Source: Jonesia denitrificans DSM 20603
GTDB taxonomy: Bacteria; Actinomycetota; Actinomycetes; Actinomycetales; Cellulomonadaceae
DNA: 64,000 nt
Direction of reading: 5' to 3'
NCBI RefSeq assembly: GCF_000024065.1
Contig: NC_013174.1
Coordinates: forward strand, 2,170,001 to 2,234,000
In this document: piece after piece, positions 61,922-64,000 of the stretch
How the letters are laid out: every line of letters begins with the position of its first letter
Position numbering within the stretch: position 1 is the first letter of the stretch
Translations under genes and position numbers: made by a program
The notes under the pieces: generated by a model
What the model was told of the DNA's origin: nothing
Database searches by the model: none
What the model saw: only the letters and a program-made list of their open reading frames with translations

Positions 61922-62960
61922 CAGGACTCTCGCGCGCAGCACCCACCCCCATCGGGTCCTCATCCATGGACTGATAACGTGACACTGCCTGAACCATGTG
62001 TGCGTCAGCCAACGACGCCGTCGCGGTGGTCGTCGTGAACGCAGGGGCAGTCACTCGGGGGACATCGTCATCGTCGTCAGACAACAACGGGTTCTGTGGT
62101 AGCGCAGGCAACTCCTCATCAAGGATGTCCTCACCACGCTCACGTGCTTCGTGGGCTGACTGGCGCAGTTCCACCCGCAACCCGTCCAAACCCATCTTCA
62201 GCGCATCGTCAATTTCATGCACCAACTGTGCCAACGATTCCCGCTCAATGGTCAAGTGCCGTTTCCGGGGATTAATCATGGACAGCAATGCCTTATGAGC
62301 ATTGCGGACAAGCTCATGAAGTGCCGTCAATTTGCGCTGCACCACGTGAACCTCGTAAGGGTCAGCTCCCTGTGCGTTCAGTTCCTTGAGATCGTCGCTG
62401 ATGCGCTGGTAGAACGCTGCGAGTTCATAAGCCCGCCACATGGCCTGGTGGGCTTCTGCCCCACGCCGCTCATCACGTTCCGCAACCCGGTTGATCTGCG
62501 CATACTCAAGCGCTGTGATCCGGTGAAACATCCGCTCCGAGGACTCTTCCTCGATCGCTGCCACATCGAACGGTTCACGAAGGTCCTGGGCACAATCGTT
62601 GTAAAGAAACTGGTGCCCCACAAATAACATGGCAGGAACTAACAGCAACCACAGCGGAAACTGCTGAACCACAATAATGATGAGCAACGCCGCAGTCACA
62701 ATGGTGACCGGTGTTTGCGCCGCATCAAGTGACCGGTACGTCTTTTCAAGCCGGTCACGCTGAAGCCAAGACTGCGCAAGACGCTGCGCGTCGTACGTCG
62801 ACAGATGCGGTGACACAACATAATGCCGAGTACGCGACGGGTCGACGGTTTCAGCCCCGACCCGTTGATCTTTCACCTCGATCCATCGAGGAACAGAAAC
62901 AACGACGCGACCGGCTCCGCCAATCGACGCCGTAGATTGTGGAGATGACGCGGATTCCAT
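61893..62960 (-). CDS. Uncharacterised two-helix membrane protein with a sigma-28 promoter
   Basis: 355 residues from ATG 62960, chosen because it is the first good start downstream of the sigma-28 promoter at 63004 and has GAGG nearby; frames starting earlier would begin at or before the transcription start. Two adjacent membrane helices (about residues 88-120, VTIVTAALLIIIVVQQFPLW and LLLVPAMLFVGHQF) sit between cytoplasmic parts. The long C-terminal part is predicted helical and charged (ESLAQLVHEIDDALKMGLDG), ending in an acidic Thr-rich tail. No family recognised. It converges with the HDOD gene, overlapping by 29 bases. Confidence 0.7.
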   Translation of the reverse strand: MESASSPQSTASIGGAGRVVVSVPRWIEVKDQRVGAETVDPSRTRHYVVSPHLSTYDAQRLAQSWLQRDRLEKTYRSLDAAQTPVTIVTAALLIIIVVQQFPLWLLLVPAMLFVGHQFLYNDCAQDLREPFDVAAIEEESSERMFHRITALEYAQINRVAERDERRGAEAHQAMWRAYELAAFYQRISDDLKELNAQGADPYEVHVVQRKLTALHELVRNAHKALLSMINPRKRHLTIERESLAQLVHEIDDALKMGLDGLRVELRQSAHEARERGEDILDEELPALPQNPLLSDDDDDVPRVTAPAFTTTTATASLADAHMVQAVSRYQSMDEDPMGVGAARESPATESTERAG

Positions 62961-63003
62961 TCCAGCCTCACATACTCGCTCACGGCACAAGCTCTTCATC
63001 CCT

Positions 63004-63031
63004 ATATCGGCAGGGCCGCACAAAATATGAG
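63004..63031 (-). promoter_or_regulatory. Sigma-28 promoter of the unknown membrane-protein gene
   Basis: On the minus strand CTCAT, 15 bases, GCCGATAT. It shares -35 block and spacing with the cheA promoter. Predicted leader is about 37 bases. Confidence 0.7.
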
Positions 63032-63058
63032 GAACCCACGTGACGAGGGGGGAGACGG

Positions 63059-63838
63059 TTAGGAGGTTGTCACCTGTTCGATGGACTCCTCATCGATGAG
63101 GGGCGCGTTCGCCGGCCATTCAGAGACCCGGTGCGGCACATCGGTTTCAGAATGGGCGCCACAGCCATGACCTAACGCAACAACACGACCGTCATCAGGT
63201 GACCATTCGTTCGCGCACACCCCAAATACCTGCCCCAGGGTCCCTTGCAATGGGATGAGGAAACCACACGAGCCGCATCCTGCCGCAGACTGAAGCGAAC
63301 CAGCCGACCGTGGCCCCTGTTCCCCGCGATACCACCGCTCAGCAGCTTGTGCGCGCCCGTCTTCAGACAGCACACGAGCCCGGGCAAGAGCAAGTTCCTC
63401 AATCGCAACCCGGTCTTCGTCCTCGTTCCCGGTAGGTGTGTACCCCGGCGTTAGCCGAGGGTCACCCTCAACGAAGGGAAGGACATCTCCTGGTCCGATG
63501 TCACCAGGTTGCAACCGATCAGCCCACGGCAACCACGCTGGAGGTAGCAGTGCTCCCTCTCCAGGAAGAAGGGTCACCTCGCACACTGTCGCGGTCCTCG
63601 CTCGCGGTGCGCGCGCGAGGACCACTGTCCAGTTCCAGCCCACATATCCGCGCATTGTCGCCGCGAACTGTAACGCGGCGAGTCGTTCGCCTTCCATAAC
63701 AAGTCCTGCAAAGTCACCCACATCATCAGGGTGATCTGCCGCGTGAACAGCGGCGTCGCGGGCGAGCTCAACGGATTGGGCAAGGATTGCGTCCTGGCGC
63801 GGAGCCCGCGGTTTACGGGGAGCAGGAGGAGGTGTCAT
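63059..63838 (-). CDS. DUF3027 protein
   Basis: 259 residues. The actinobacterial DUF3027 pattern is visible: GLVMEGERLAALQFAATMRG, YVGWNWTVVLARAPRA, LLPGEGALLPPAWLPWADRL, PGDIGPGDVLPF and a C-terminal metal-site-like part with AAGCGSCGFLIPLQG, VCANEWSPDDGRVVALGHGC and GAHSE. Function unknown; conserved and chromosomal, so the flagellar locus ends here. It sits 6 bases downstream of the partial gene at the edge. Confidence 0.85.
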   Translation of the reverse strand: MTPPPAPRKPRAPRQDAILAQSVELARDAAVHAADHPDDVGDFAGLVMEGERLAALQFAATMRGYVGWNWTVVLARAPRARTATVCEVTLLPGEGALLPPAWLPWADRLQPGDIGPGDVLPFVEGDPRLTPGYTPTGNEDEDRVAIEELALARARVLSEDGRAQAAERWYRGEQGPRSAGSLQSAAGCGSCGFLIPLQGTLGQVFGVCANEWSPDDGRVVALGHGCGAHSETDVPHRVSEWPANAPLIDEESIEQVTTS

Positions 63839-63844
63839 GTGGTA

Positions 63845-64000
63845 TTAAGCCTCAAGAGAGTCAGCGATGGCACGGAGCACGTTCGCGGTTTTCGTGGCAG
63901 ATGCTTTGTCGGGGTACCGTCCACGACGGAGTTGGTTTCCCACCGCATCAAGAAGTTTGATGACGTCTTCAACAACGACAGCCATTTCGTCGGCTGGTTT
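63845..64000 (-). CDS. C-terminal end of an unidentified protein (cut by window edge)
   Basis: The last 51 codons of a minus-strand frame, ending at TAA 63845. It includes MAVVVEDVIKLLDAVGNQLR and RGRYPDKASATKTANVLRAI, which are helical and basic. An internal ATG at 63985 lacks a ribosome binding site, so the gene probably continues beyond the window. Six bases separate its stop from the DUF3027 start, so the two are probably co-transcribed. Confidence 0.55.
   Translation of the reverse strand, partial: KPADEMAVVVEDVIKLLDAVGNQLRRGRYPDKASATKTANVLRAIADSLEA

Overview
The window looks like chromosome of a flagellated, moderately GC-rich Gram-positive actinobacterium, most like the motile Micrococcales (Jonesia/Cellulomonas-type). 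The reasons are a DUF3027 gene, an IdeR-type DtxR regulator, a c-di-AMP riboswitch ahead of a secreted NlpC/P60 protein, leaderless-looking GTG starts, many GTG/TTG starts, and a Gram-positive flagellar gene set with no P- or L-ring genes. Genus is an inference; no rRNA is present.

Layout. 1-930: the N-terminal part of a DUF4011-like helicase that runs off the left edge. About 1.5-7.2 kb: an AT-richer accessory patch with a HIRAN-like membrane protein, an orphan phage holin, two small unknowns, a DUF2971 protein and a decayed tyrosine integrase next to tRNA-Arg(CCT). A degenerate copy of the 3' half of that tRNA lies 2.2 kb away, so this looks like the relic of an element integrated in the tRNA. 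7.3-20.8 kb: housekeeping and stress genes (OsmC, universal stress protein, riboswitch-controlled NlpC/P60, ideR-like, serC, marR-MFS pair, manA, a chemoreceptor, a purine permease).

20.9-63.0 kb: an almost complete flagellar and chemotaxis locus. On the minus strand, in transcription order, it has flgB-flgC-fliE-fliF-fliG-fliH-fliI-fliJ-(NlpC/P60)-fliK-flgD-flgE, then a terminator-like hairpin, then flbD-motA-motB-fliL-fliM-fliN-fliO-fliP-fliQ-fliR-flhB-flhA-(flhF-like)-csrA, then cheA-cheW-cheB-cheR-cheY-cheX-cheY-cheX. A second block holds fliD-fliS-fliT-like, four tandem flagellins and fliA. Divergent from fliA on the plus strand are flgN-flgK-flgL-fliW and an EAL-like/HDOD gene. 63.0-64.0 kb: DUF3027 and a partial gene.

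Regulatory logic readable in the DNA. A sigma-28 signature (CTNAT or similar, 15 bp, GCCGATNN) precedes all four flagellins, fliD, cheA and an uncharacterised membrane-protein gene at 61.9-63.0 kb; a weaker match precedes the chemoreceptor and flgB. Each flagellin mRNA leader begins with a small hairpin presenting GGA in its loop and has a second GGA in the ribosome binding site. This is the architecture expected for CsrA control, and both csrA and its antagonist fliW are present. The fliA/flgN divergent region holds two CRP/GlxR-like palindromes, suggesting cAMP-linked input at the top of the cascade.
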